From positions 1,501,501 to 1,565,500 of the forward strand of contig OZ014425.1 of assembly GCA_963965975.1 (NCBI GenBank): 64,000 nt of DNA, read 5' to 3'. Positions 1 through 10,677 of the stretch are shown piece by piece (the first letter of the stretch is position 1; the number at the start of each line of letters is the position of its first letter). The position numbers and the translations under genes are program-made. This stretch comes from Xestospongia bergquistia (lineage: Eukaryota > Porifera > Demospongiae > Haplosclerida > Petrosiidae). The notes under the pieces are model-generated. The model was given only the letters and a program-made list of their open reading frames with translations. It did not search any database and was not told where the DNA came from.

Positions 1-6
1 ATATAG

Positions 7-890
7 GATATGGCATTTGATTATGGGTTTATATCTGAGTCATTTGAGACCTCAGTACCTTGGAGTAGGTGAGTAGATCATACAAAGGAATATCTCTTTT
101 TTTCCATTTTATGTACAATTTTGAGTAATCAGAACAAAGAAGTATGCAAAAAAATAAATGCACAATTATAATAAAAACAAAACATAGTCTGAACTGATTT
201 TAGTTTATATATATTGTATATTTTATGATTCATTGCTTAGACTAATACACTGTTGATATTAAAGTAGTTTTACATAGAACATTTCAATTAAAAAGTAATT
301 CATCCATAATTATTTTGTTATGTGTCCTTTTTTAGAGTTTTAGATGTTTGCAATAATGTTAAAGAGAGAACAGCTCAAATCTGTGCAGTTAATGGCATCA
401 AACGCCCACCTTTTATTAGTTGTAGGGTGACTCAGATTTATGATGAAGGCGTCTGTGTCTATTTCTATTTAGCATTTTGTTATCTTGATGTTAGTGTAGA
501 TCCTGTCAAGCTCTTTGAAAAGATTGAGGTAATAATGACATCATATTTAAGTGTATTTATAGAATATGGCCACACTGGTAGTTTATTTATAGTAGACAAG
601 GAGGCAATGATTTTATGACCCTTTCATTATGATCTTGTTTTAATTAGTCAGCTGCTCGAGATGAGATTTTAGCAAATGGGGGTAGTCTTTCACATCATCA
701 TGGAGGTAGGCATGGTCTCTTTCAATAACCACTTCTATAGATATTTCATCTTATGTATGAAGTTGGTAAAATACGAAAGCGTTGGGTCAAAGACACTTTG
801 ACACCCACTGGTGTTGAAATGTTAAAGGCAGTCAAACAAAGTGTTGATCCAAACAATATCTTTGGATGTGGAAATCTTTTGCCACCATAA
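7..890 (+). CDS. AGPS: Alkylglycerone-phosphate synthase (AGPS), C-terminal part, 5' truncated
   Basis: This is the 3' end of the peroxisomal FAD enzyme that swaps the acyl chain of acyl-DHAP for a fatty alcohol, the step that makes the ether bond of plasmalogens. Four exons are visible, about 7-68, 336-528, 648-705 and 763-890, and the reading frame stays open across all junctions. The translation contains ESFETSVPW, then VLDVCNNVKER, and the C-terminal block GGSLSHHHGVGKIRKRW with the three-histidine motif typical of AGPS, followed by VDPNNIFGCGNLLPP and the stop. No C-terminal peroxisomal tripeptide is seen, which agrees with the family's use of an N-terminal PTS2 signal (outside the window). 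A possible poly(A) signal AATAAA lies near 1161. The identification is firm; only the amino-terminal two thirds are missing. Confidence 0.93.
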
Positions 891-1281
891 TGATGGATTC
901 TCTTGTATTGCATTCAATGATGATAGTAATTTATATTTCACATTTAATTTTTATACGTTTTTAGGAATTATTATAATTATAAATTAACCGTTGTATGTGT
1001 GATTATAATGTTTATTTTTCTGTCTGGTATGTGAAATGTTTTCATCATTTTGTTGTAGAATGTATTGTTCATTATGGAATATTACTAATTTGATCCACAG
1101 TTTTCACTTTCATTACTGGATTTGTTACTGTCTCAAATTTTACATTTATTTTATTTTGTTAATAAAAATGACACTGTTAGCACACCTATAATTAATGTCC
1201 AATTGACAATTAAGTACTATTGTTATCAAATTAACTCAATTCCTCTTCATTGCTGTAAAATAAATCATAACGGTTATGACA
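891..1281. other. Convergent 3' intergenic space
   Basis: AT-rich stretch between the AGPS stop and the stop of the oppositely oriented PH-domain gene. It holds candidate AATAAA poly(A) signals near 1161 and 1259. No coding region or structured RNA is evident. Confidence 0.6.
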
Positions 1282-2023
1282 TCATAATTTGTTGCTCACA
1301 TCTTCCACTACATTTTCTACAACTTCATCCACTACATCTGCTACCACAGAAATTGGAGTAAATTTGAAAACAGTTTTTGCTGTTATGCATGCAATTTTTG
1401 CTGATTTGATTGCAATTTTCCTTTTATTGATACCTTCAGGATCTTCTACATCTTTAGTTGGATCAGTAATAGGGACACCATGCTATACGAATAAATACTA
1501 AAGCATTAGTTTGGTACTGTAAACTTACTTCATCTATGATCTTCTGTATTGTTGCATTCCATTTGCTGCAATAGTAAAGTTTAAGTTAGTAACGATATTG
1601 TATTGATAACACTTTGAATTCAAGCTTGTAGATTTAAATATAAAGCACTTTATATATCCTAACTTACGCAACTTCTGCAACATCTTCACCAGCTAAGTAA
1701 AATGTACGAGTTGTTGTAGCCACACCAAAGCACAAAATGTCAATCCTTTTAGGCCAAGTGACATTAGACGAGCAGTCTTCTTTCTCCCTTACTCCTATAC
1801 CTTTAGTTAAGTCAATCTCTCCACTTGGTTTTTTGCTTTTTTCATTTTCATAATAAGTCAGAGTTGTACCACTGAGTATAAAGTACCTTTTCTTGAAAGA
1901 TGCATTTTTTATTCCTTTAATTTTCTTTAAAAGCAACCAAAATAAAGTTATAATAATTTTACCTTTTTTGTCCAGATATCCACAATATTGTATGTCTTGT
2001 TCATTGGACATTGCTGTTGCCAT
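1282..2023 (-). CDS. Small PH-domain protein
   Basis: A gene of three or more exons encoding a protein of about 160 residues. It begins MATAMSNEQDIQYCGYLDKKG and, after a very short intron, continues with FKKRYFILSGTTLTYYENEK. This is the first half of a pleckstrin-homology domain: glycine-tyrosine-leucine strand, basic KKRYF strand, then a tyrosine-rich strand. The later part reads RTFYLAGEDVAEVA and, in the next exon, KWNATIQKIIDE, the C-terminal alpha helix of a PH domain with its usual tryptophan. The last exon adds a tail of about 65 residues with a basic patch (NKRKIAIKSAK) and a valine/glutamate-rich end. PH domains bind phosphoinositides or proteins at membranes. No second domain is seen, so the family cannot be named. 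The start is the first in-frame ATG; exon edges are approximate. Confidence 0.7.
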
Positions 2024-3055
2024 ATCTTCTTATTTCGTCCAATGGTGAGTTGCTTGTTTCTTGAATATTACTGCTTAATGGGGTACTCTAATGATTTAAC
2101 TTAACACAGCGACTTTTGTTTATGTAGAGTACTAGAATTGGTAAGAAGAATGTATTGTTTTGTTATAATTGATAAACACAATGTCACTTGGTAAGTTTAT
2201 TTGTAGGTGTTAGAATGATGCTGTCATGATTTTTAGTGTTATTTTTAAACGTGTAACCATTTTTGAGTTTACTTTCAAGACAATCTTCATACAGTTCTAA
2301 CTATATAGTTTCTCATAATATAATATATTACTGTAAAACTTAATTACTGGAGGCAGACTGAAAGTAGACATAACGCTGTTTTGATAACTGATTTGATTTA
2401 TGTAGCTTTTAGATTTACTTAATAATTAATAAAGTTAAAAATTATTTTGTTCCATTTTTAGCTGCTTTGGTTTCAATTTTTTGATGACCAAAGGGTCTTT
2501 TACATTTTCAGAGTCAATCGAGTCAGCAACATGATGACCATGCTGTGCAACCATGTACTAGATTATTAAGACAACATACGTCTCTTCTATTACTTTTAGT
2601 ATTACTTCTTTCCAGTGTCTACGAAATACAGTAAATTTTGCATACCTACATTTAATGAAATGAACTATGCATGGAACAATTGGATTAATACTAAACTAAT
2701 AATTATTGGATTTGTAATATATATCCTTGTCACTGCATAACCAAGTATTCTATAGCTACTTAAGTAACTACTACTAAAGTCAATTTCACAATTATCAATA
2801 ATCTTGTAGTATAGCTTTGTGGCTGACCACTTGCTTTTCAGTTCTTTAGTTGTAGTTTTGAGGGTATTTGAGTTCCTTTTTCCTGACCATTTATCATTAC
2901 AACATCTACTTTGATCTTGTTAAGATTATTCAAATTGCTAGTTTAGTATATTAATTGGCAAAGATAAATTTAATACAAATCTTAACGTGAACAATCATTT
3001 TGAAAACTAATAACAGAATAATTTATAATTTGTTTATTTTGTTTAGTAACAACAC

Positions 3056-3086
<31 letters not shown>

Positions 3087-3391
3087 TGTTTTGATTGACA
3101 CAAACCAGTTCTACTTTTAAAATGTTTTATTGTTATGACAACAATTATAAATAGTTATAAAATATTGCTGCTGATTTGGAATTTGAAAAATTCATCTTTT
3201 AAGCTTTTTTGAAGATAAATTCCATCAACCTGGACCTACACTCTGTGTGGTAATAATTTCTGGAGTTGACAGCCTCAATTATCTGACACAGTGAAGAATT
3301 TGAACAATTTTTATTGTTTTTCTTTACCACATTCAACAACTAATAATTACTACATTTATCATGTATGCAAAATTTGAAACAAATGTCTTTT
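2024..3391. other. Long intergenic stretch, no gene recognised
   Basis: About 1.4 kb of AT-rich DNA between the start of the PH-domain gene and the 3' end of the ATF2-like gene. Both neighbours are on the minus strand, so it should hold the 3' UTR of the bZIP gene and the promoter of the PH gene. It contains an ATT microsatellite at 3056-3086. I find no convincing ORF, tRNA or transposon. Confidence 0.6.
3056..3086. repeat. (ATT)n microsatellite
   Basis: An uninterrupted run of about ten TTA/ATT units in the intergenic space. Confidence 0.9.
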
Positions 3392-5580
3392 TCAATCAGT
3401 TTGCTGATGGGAGGAGATTTCAGATGCTATCTCAATGCTTTTAGCAATATCTGCACTTGACTGTGCCACTGAGAGGTTAGGAAGAAACAAGGGAGAGCTG
3501 AGGAGGGTTGGACCCCCAGAAGGACTAGCAACAAGAGGAGAGAGAGAAGAAAAAGAGGATAGCTGTGATAGAAGAGTCACACCAACTGTGTTATTGCCAC
3601 TGCCTGAAGTAGGTTCTTCTGGAGGGTGCATCATGTTACCATGGTGACAAACTATGAATATTAATACCTTGTTTAGCTTGACTCATCATTAAAGGACAAT
3701 CTTTGTGGGCCAAAATGATTGACTTCAACTGTTGTACTTCAGCACGCAGGACAATCACTTCTTGTTGAAGACTAGTATTGAGCATCTCTAATTCTTTGGA
3801 TTTCTTGTCTAGTGTATCTATCCACTGTTTTTTTCGAGCTCGACAACGACTAGCAGCTGCTCGATTACGTTCAAGAAATTTTTGACGTTTAGTTTCAGGG
3901 TCTTCGTCATCTGGTTTCCTACCTCGTCTGAATGAAAGATTAATGTCTAAATATTTCTATATTTTATAGTACCTGCGAGGAAAGTCTTGTGGTACAAGGA
4001 AGTCATCATTTGACTTATCACCATGTTGCTACAAATAGGAAAGGGTTAAAAATAAAATAGTTTGCAATACAACAGTGAAACCTCTTGACACAGCAGACAC
4101 TTTGGGACATTTAAACCATGTCTTGTGTAAGATATGAAAGTCTCATTAATTAATAACTAAAATTATTATTAGACTAGGAGATGCCCCTTGGATATAAAAA
4201 GGTTCCACCGTGGACTAATAACTACTGGAGTCACACCAATCAAAATGTCTACTAACTTCAATTGCTGCTTTCAATGCTTGAGCTAGTACCTCAGTGCTCT
4301 CTTGTTGATTACTTTGCTGGAGTTGTTTGTTTTGAATAGATGCCAATAACTTTTGTTTGGTTAATGCCGTCGCTGTGCCAATGTGTGCTGGTACAGTTGC
4401 CATGGGAACCTAACAGATATCCAGTTTTTGAAGTCATATTGGTTACTACAACTGACTAACCAATTTCTGAGGGTTAACAAGGCTAGGGGGCGGAGCTACG
4501 GGGACACTTGGTTGTGTTATAGTAACAACTTTTGTTACTATATCATTGGATGAATCTTCACTAGTTGCGGACTATATGGACAGACAACGTGAAAAATGGA
4601 CATGTGATATTGTCAACTTTCATACTTTATCAGTTAAAGAATCTCCATTTTTTCTAGTAGCTTCTTTGAAACCCTATTTGATAAGATCATTAATAATGGG
4701 TGGAGTTTTAATTATATACACTAACCTGTTCAAATGGATTGGGCTCAAGTTCTGAAAAGAGACCAGCTTCTTCTAAGTTACGAAGAAATCGTGTTGGAGT
4801 TGGTGTCTGGTCTGGAAGAGGAAAGTTATTAGTTCACAGTTTATACATGAGAGATGCCATCTTTCTAGAGATATACCAGTTGAGTCTCAATCAATTATCA
4901 TGATAGTCTCATTCCTAGACCTACTTCCCTCTAGGAAGTCTGGGAACAAGACTAACCTTATTCTAAAATGTAATTTAAGACTGGGAATTGCAATAAACAC
5001 CAGTCTAATGAATTTCTAATTTTAAATATAAAATTTTATGGCGTATATGTAAATAACACTTAACAACAGTCGCTAAAACTGTTTTGTTTATTACACTTTG
5101 GATTTTGGACCCTAAAAAAACCTAATAAACCAACCCACAAGATATTTAAACTTCCTGTTAGGGACACACAAAATAAAATTTACATCATGCTTAAACAAAT
5201 TTAGTACAGAAAATCTACTTTTATCAGTTTTAGATACCAAACAAAAAGATATTCCATTATGGGAGAGTATATTTTCATGTAATTATCCCATTTTCAAAAC
5301 TTTCTTCCTTTGTATGTTTCAATACACACAGGCACTTACCGACTAAAAGTACGTTCCCTTTTCCCCCTAACTTCAAGGATAGCTCATGCTTAGTCTTATG
5401 AATCGCCAAATGATCGTCATTAGCAAATCGCTAAAAAGGGAGAGGTCAATGATGATGTCAATTTGACAACAGTATTTTTCAGATAGAGATTACATCATAC
5501 TTACAGCATCGCCGGGGGGAACTTACCTGTGAACACCCGGGATACGTACATACAAACGGTTTGTCACCCTCTGTACTCAT
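3392..5580 (-). CDS. ATF2: ATF2/ATF7-type bZIP transcription factor
   Basis: A stress-activated bZIP factor of about 360 residues in eight exons. Exon 1 starts MSTEGDKPFVCTYPGCSQ and exon 2 completes a C2H2 zinc finger (C-X4-C, then DDHLAIHKTKH). The finger runs into HELSLKLG, the MAP-kinase docking region of ATF2. Exon 3 holds DQTPTPTRFL, which matches the human ATF2 segment carrying the JNK/p38 phospho-acceptor threonines. After a proline/glutamine-rich middle comes the basic region FLERNRAAASRCRARKKQW and a leucine zipper, then ILAHKDCP, also a hallmark of ATF2/ATF7. A serine/proline-rich tail ends at HQQTD. It is shorter than human ATF2 (about 505 residues), mainly in the middle. Its start lies 160 bp from that of the divergent Phafin-like gene. 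ATF2 and ATF7 cannot be told apart, so it is probably the single ancestral member. Confidence 0.92.
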
Positions 5581-5740
5581 TTTGATCGAACAGTGAAAAG
5601 CTACCGATTCAGCTAAAGATCAAATAAGGCAATAATAGTATCACGAAAAGCTTGTACTGGAAGCGAACTATGAAGTAACAGATGAAAACATTAGTGGGCG
5701 TGGTCTCTGAGATCATTCATAACACAATAGAGAAGTGAAT
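5581..5740. promoter_or_regulatory. Bidirectional promoter region, ATF2-like / Phafin-like
   Basis: Only 160 bp separate the two divergent start codons, so both promoters and 5' UTRs must share this space. A GGGCGTGG (GC-box/CACCC-like) word lies near 5697-5704. No TATA box is clear. Confidence 0.6.
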
Positions 5741-8700
5741 ATGGCGACCAGTTTTTTCAAACGGCGTTCTACAGCCGCTGCATCTGACCTTAAGAAGTTA
5801 ACACAGGTGAGCTAAATAAACTAGAAGCTAGATGAAAAATTAGTTAATTATTTGTATCATTGTATGGGTAGAGAAACATGTTAATTACATTGATTTGTGC
5901 GTGTATTTTATCAACAGACTGAAACAGAGTTAGCACAATCAAGTTTTAATATTGAAAAGATTACTGATATTCAAAACCGATTCACTGGAGGAGAGGTAAG
6001 GCTGGTCTCCATAAAACCACACCCACTTAATTAAAAACTCAGGTTCTTTTGGTCCCAGGTAGAATATTTATCCGTGAAGGAATTTTATGGAAAGTTTGTC
6101 GTAAAGGGCCAAAGAAACGTCAATTTTTCTTATTTAACGATGTATTAATTTATGGTTCTATTATCAGTCGTGGTTACTATAGTAACCAACATATTCTTCC
6201 AATGAGCAGTATGACAGTATCAGCTGAATGTCATTACATGCCACAAGTGGAATTAGAAGAAAAAGAACGAGAGAATAATTCATCTGAACTTAGTGAGTGA
6301 AACTCTTGGAATACATGTTCATCTTTATTGTTTGATATCTCTTTCTCTCTCTCTATTTCTCTTCAGATTCAGAGAATGCATTTCAAATAAATCATGCAGA
6401 TAAATCATTTCATGTTTATGCACAGTCCAAAGCTGACAAAACTAACTGGATTAGTAATCTTACTAAACAAATCAACAGATTAAGTAACGGTATATATGAC
6501 CAAATCATTTGTTTGTTCATAATTATCTGATTTAAGCTAATACAATCAGTTCTCTTCAATATAAAGCCTCTTTACAAACTGTCTACAAACTGTCCAGACC
6601 CTTAATACAATAAGTATATATAGCCCTTTATAATGAATGCATTGATATTGATGTAGAAATAACTCCACATATTAACATATAAACCTGTATAGTGTTTGTT
6701 ATATGTCCTAATTTATATTATAATACTAATTTACAAAGCTAATGTTAATATGGGATTTGTAAATTCTCTGTTGTGGTCTAATGAGAATAATAATATATTG
6801 TTGTTGTACCTAATATGGTATAACAACTGCTTCATGTAAATTGTTTTTAGTTGGGAATGTTTATGTCATTGGTCACTACTATATCTCTCACTTGACTATT
6901 TGTAGGTGGAGATAATGACAAAGTATTACACAAGGCAGTATGGGTTCCTGACTCTGCATCAAAACAATGTATGATTTGTAAACAAAAGTTCACTGCTTTC
7001 GTACGCAAACATCACTGTAGAATGTGTGGGCGTGTAGTGTGCTCACAGTGCTCGCCAGAAAAAGCTGATATCGCTCAATTATCTGGGGTTACTCCTAGTG
7101 GAAAATTGGAGCGTATTTGTTCTCAGTGCAAGAAACCATTGATTGTATCCTCATTTAATGACAGTACATCAAAAATTGAAAAGAATCACCAAGAAGGTAC
7201 ATCTACATGTATTATAGTTACATATATACATGTTATATCCGTATAGCTGTTGTACATGTACTATAGGTCCATATATATCCATATAGCTGTTGTACATGTA
7301 GGTGTCTACACACATGTGACATGTATTAATAAATTTATGTACATGTAGTACAATTTCTGTTATCCATAACAATTGTATACAAATACTTTTAATGTAGTCT
7401 AGTTCAATGGTTAGGTTCAAGCAATGGCTTCCCTATCTAAACTTTACTTTATGATATAATAACTGTTTATAGTGACACCTATATATAAACCTCTTTGTGT
7501 CATGTGACATCACATTATATTTTATTTGCAATAGAAGTTGTGGGTGTGTCTAAACCAAAGACCTCTACAACAAAAGATGAAGATAGTACTGAAACAGAAG
7601 ACTCGGATGATTCAACTAATGAGGACCCGCCCATCCCTCCTCCTCGGAGAAAGAAACTTACTAAATTAGAAGATAGTCCTGTTATTCAAAAGACTCGAGT
7701 AATACTTGAAAGAAGTAAAAGTGAAGAGAAGAAAAACCCTCCACCACGTCCCCAACCACCAAAAATATCTCCATTGAAGTCTAGTACCAAAGAGGGTAAG
7801 CTAGGAGGACCACCTCCTCGTCCTACTTCACCTCCTAAACAGTCTCCCAGTCATGAGAGAAAAGAAGAGGGAGAAACATCACTTGCTCAGCCACTCACTA
7901 CCAAACAGCCTAGCGAAATGAGATCTGAAACAGATAAAGGAATATCTCAGCCTGTTGCTCCCAAGAGATCACCTAAGAGAATAGAAGATAGAGAATCACC
8001 TGCTCAGTCTGTTACTTCTAATAGGTCTAGCGAAAAAAAGCCTGAAGAAGGTGAAGAAATATCTCAACCTGTTCCTCCCAAGAGATCTTCACGTAATAAC
8101 ACAAATAGAGAAAATAATGGAGGCCCATCTACTCAGCCTGTTGCTCCCAAACTATCTAGTGAAGGAGCAGATGAAGGAGTCTCTCAACCTGTTCCTCCCA
8201 AGAGATCTTCACGTAATAACACAAATAAAGAAAATAATGGAGGCTCATCTACTCAGCCTGTTGTTCCCAAATTATCTAGTGAAGGAGCAGATGAAAGAGT
8301 CTCTCAACCTGTTGTTCTCAAACAGTCTAGTGAAGGAGCAGATGAAAGAACCACTCAGCCTACTGTTCCCAAGAGATCACTTTCTAATAGCAAACCAATT
8401 AGTGGAGAATTGCCTGTACAACCTCAGTCTCCACTTACTGACACAAAAATAGAAGATAAGAACAAGTCTCCAACTCATCCAATTGTTCCAAAACAAACTT
8501 TACCTGCTAGTGAAGGAACTAAAGAAGAACAGTCTGCTGATCAAACTGTACCACAAGATAAAGAAGATGAGATGGTAGTGACAAAAGATTTAGTAAATGA
8601 AGACAACACAAACAAATTAGTCGATACAATGGATGATAGTAAACAAGAAAATAAAAAAGTAAATAAATGCAATTACAGTTTTTAAGTGATTGAATTTAAC

Positions 8701-9034
8701 TCTTTAGTCACCACAGTCCAGTATACACCGTAAAAAGAAATACATTAGGTAGGTCATTAAACCTTCATATAATATCATCATATCTTTTCATCTTAATATT
8801 AATAATAGCTCACCATCAGAAACAGTTTCTGAAGATCTTCAACCCACCAAGAAATCACAGACAACAGAAGAAAACAGTGAACCAAATCAGCAGGCACTAT
8901 TGCCTCAAGATTCTCCTATTGCTGGACGTAGTAAGTCGCATTTGGCATCTCTACTGGATTTGTTATCTTTTGTAGGTCCATCAACAAATGCACGTCCAAG
9001 AAAATCAAAGTTTGCTGTTCCTAATTGTAGTTAA
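5741..9034 (+). CDS. PLEKHF: Phafin-like PH-FYVE protein with long proline-rich tail
   Basis: The N-terminal 270 or so residues follow the Phafin (PLEKHF1/2) plan: a lead helix, then VPGRIFIREGILWKVCRK and RQFFLFNDVLIYG of the PH domain, then a FYVE zinc finger. The FYVE domain shows WVPDS, CMICKQKF, the basic signature RKHHCRMCG and RICSQCKK, so the zinc cysteines and PI3P-binding basic patch are intact. Phafins sit on endosomes and act in endocytic traffic and autophagy. Vertebrate Phafins end soon after the FYVE (about 250-280 residues). Here a large exon (about 7535-8660) adds some 380 residues rich in Pro, Ser, Lys and Glu, with a recurring (S/T)QPVxPK motif, and three short exons end in KFAVPNCS. 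The tail stays in frame through the junctions. The start at 5741 is the first ATG and fits the Phafin N-terminus. Confidence 0.88.
7241..7300. repeat. Short tandem duplication in Phafin-like intron
   Basis: The word TATAGCTGTTGTACATGTA occurs at about 7242-7260 and again at about 7282-7300, a 40-bp period. Both copies end in the palindrome TACATGTA. Confidence 0.7.
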
Positions 9035-9119
9035 GTTTCACTTAAAAGAATTAAATTTTTATAATAATTACGTAATGTTTTTATGACATGTATGTAATAT
9101 TGAAAGTGAAAATGATATA

Positions 9120-10077
9120 TTATTCTTGTTCATTAGTCTCTTCATTAAATACAATGTGTTTTGGTTTCTTTATTAAATGTTGTTTGTCTTGCAAACATGC
9201 AGCATAACCAGGAAACTCATAATTGATACCCAAGTTTTTTAAGCGTTTACGTTTCTTTGATTCTCTCCTAAGTACTCCTTTAACATATTTTGCAACTTCC
9301 TCATTAGTTTTAGCCTGCATTACAACAAAAACAATTCATTATAAATGGATATAATGACCTGATACCTTTGGACTGATCTTTGGTTTTTTGAGTCTGAAAG
9401 GAGTAAATGTTTTAGGATGTAATGTAGCAGAATCTACATAATGACCTAATTGGTAGAATAGCAGGGAAATTGAGTGATTGAATGATTTATTCACAGTTTA
9501 CATTTCAAGAGTTTTTCAAACAGTAGATAATTGTTATGTGTCTCAGCGACAATTTTTGCCACTTCAGAACAGGCAAATTCAACAAATGCAAATCCTCTCG
9601 ATCGTCCAGTCTTAAGCAAAAGAAAGGGAATATTTATAGGAAAAGAGCATAATTTAGAAATACAGCATGGAAGTATAAATCACAAAAAATGAACATATAT
9701 ATTGCCCTATGTTAATGGGAAATACTAGATTTTAGCACCAAACCATATTAATTTCCCAACACTGTGCAGCTGTGGTCATTTATGAATGGTCACTATATTA
9801 TTAAGATGGGTCTGGCCACATATAACTGCTCATAGTTGTTGTTGTTGTCGTGTTAACTTACTCTTTTGCTTCTGATGAGCTTTAAACGAGTGACATCTCC
9901 AAATTGAGAAAAGTATGAAGCCATTTCTTTCTCATAGAAACCATGAGGAATATGACCGAGATATACTGCCCCTGGTTTCATTTCTATATCAGTGTCTTCT
10001 TTCTTCTTTGATTTCCTGTTAGCCTAATAGCCAAAAGATAGTAATTGTTGTTGATGATGAAGAAACTATCTCACCAT
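9120..10077 (-). CDS. NIFK: NIFK-like nucleolar RRM protein
   Basis: An RNA-binding protein of about 180 residues related to human NIFK (MKI67IP) and yeast Nop15, which act in the nucleolus in large-subunit ribosome assembly. The RRM is split over exons: [17 protein letters not shown] (RNP2 strand), [18 protein letters not shown], then [12 protein letters not shown] (RNP1), and [21 protein letters not shown]. The C-terminal part is lysine-rich ([14 protein letters not shown], then [10 protein letters not shown]). Human NIFK (293 residues) has a longer C-terminus that carries the phospho-threonines bound by the Ki-67 FHA domain; that stretch is absent here. The ATG at 10077 is followed at once by a GTGAG donor, so the start codon is the only coding part of its exon. 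The next exon begins with Ala-Asn-Arg-Lys. Confidence 0.88.
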
Positions 10078-10302
10078 TTTTGTCAAAGTATTAAAGAGCA
10101 CGTGGCTTAACTAGCCACGCCTACTAAATAAGTATTATTCCCTGTAAATCTTGACATTAACTTTTTTATTTTATTTAAATAAAGAGAGTAAGAAAAAAGA
10201 TTCTGTATTGGTCAACAAATGTAAGGTGGAAGTAAAATGTCTGTCAGCGACCACTGCATTAAAATAAAAAAATAAAAATAGACAACTAAATTTATACATC
10301 AC

Positions 10303-10555
<253 letters not shown>

Positions 10556-10677
10556 GCTTGAAATGACAAGTGTTCTTTCACTTTAACGAACAAAGCAGTG
10601 TGTAGTAGATTTTAACCCCTACTACAATTGCCACGTCAACGTGTTGGGTGTGGTCACCACGGCCCAACAACAAGACG
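10556..10677. promoter_or_regulatory. Bidirectional promoter SEC61G / XPNPEP1 with UPR element
   Basis: The 122 bp between the two start codons contain CCACGTCA at 10631-10638. Read towards SEC61G this is TGACGTGG, the core of the XBP1/ATF6 unfolded-protein-response element. It lies inside the near-palindrome CACGTCAACGTG. The match is exact, but function is inferred. Confidence 0.6.

Noticed and set aside
1122-1501. Two plus-strand frames after AGPS
   Set aside because: They lie in the AGPS 3' region and antisense to the last PH-gene exon; Thr/Ser repeats arise from the complementary coding strand.
3435-3647. Plus-strand frame of 70 residues
   Set aside because: Antisense shadow of the ATF2-like last exon, which is supported by family motifs.
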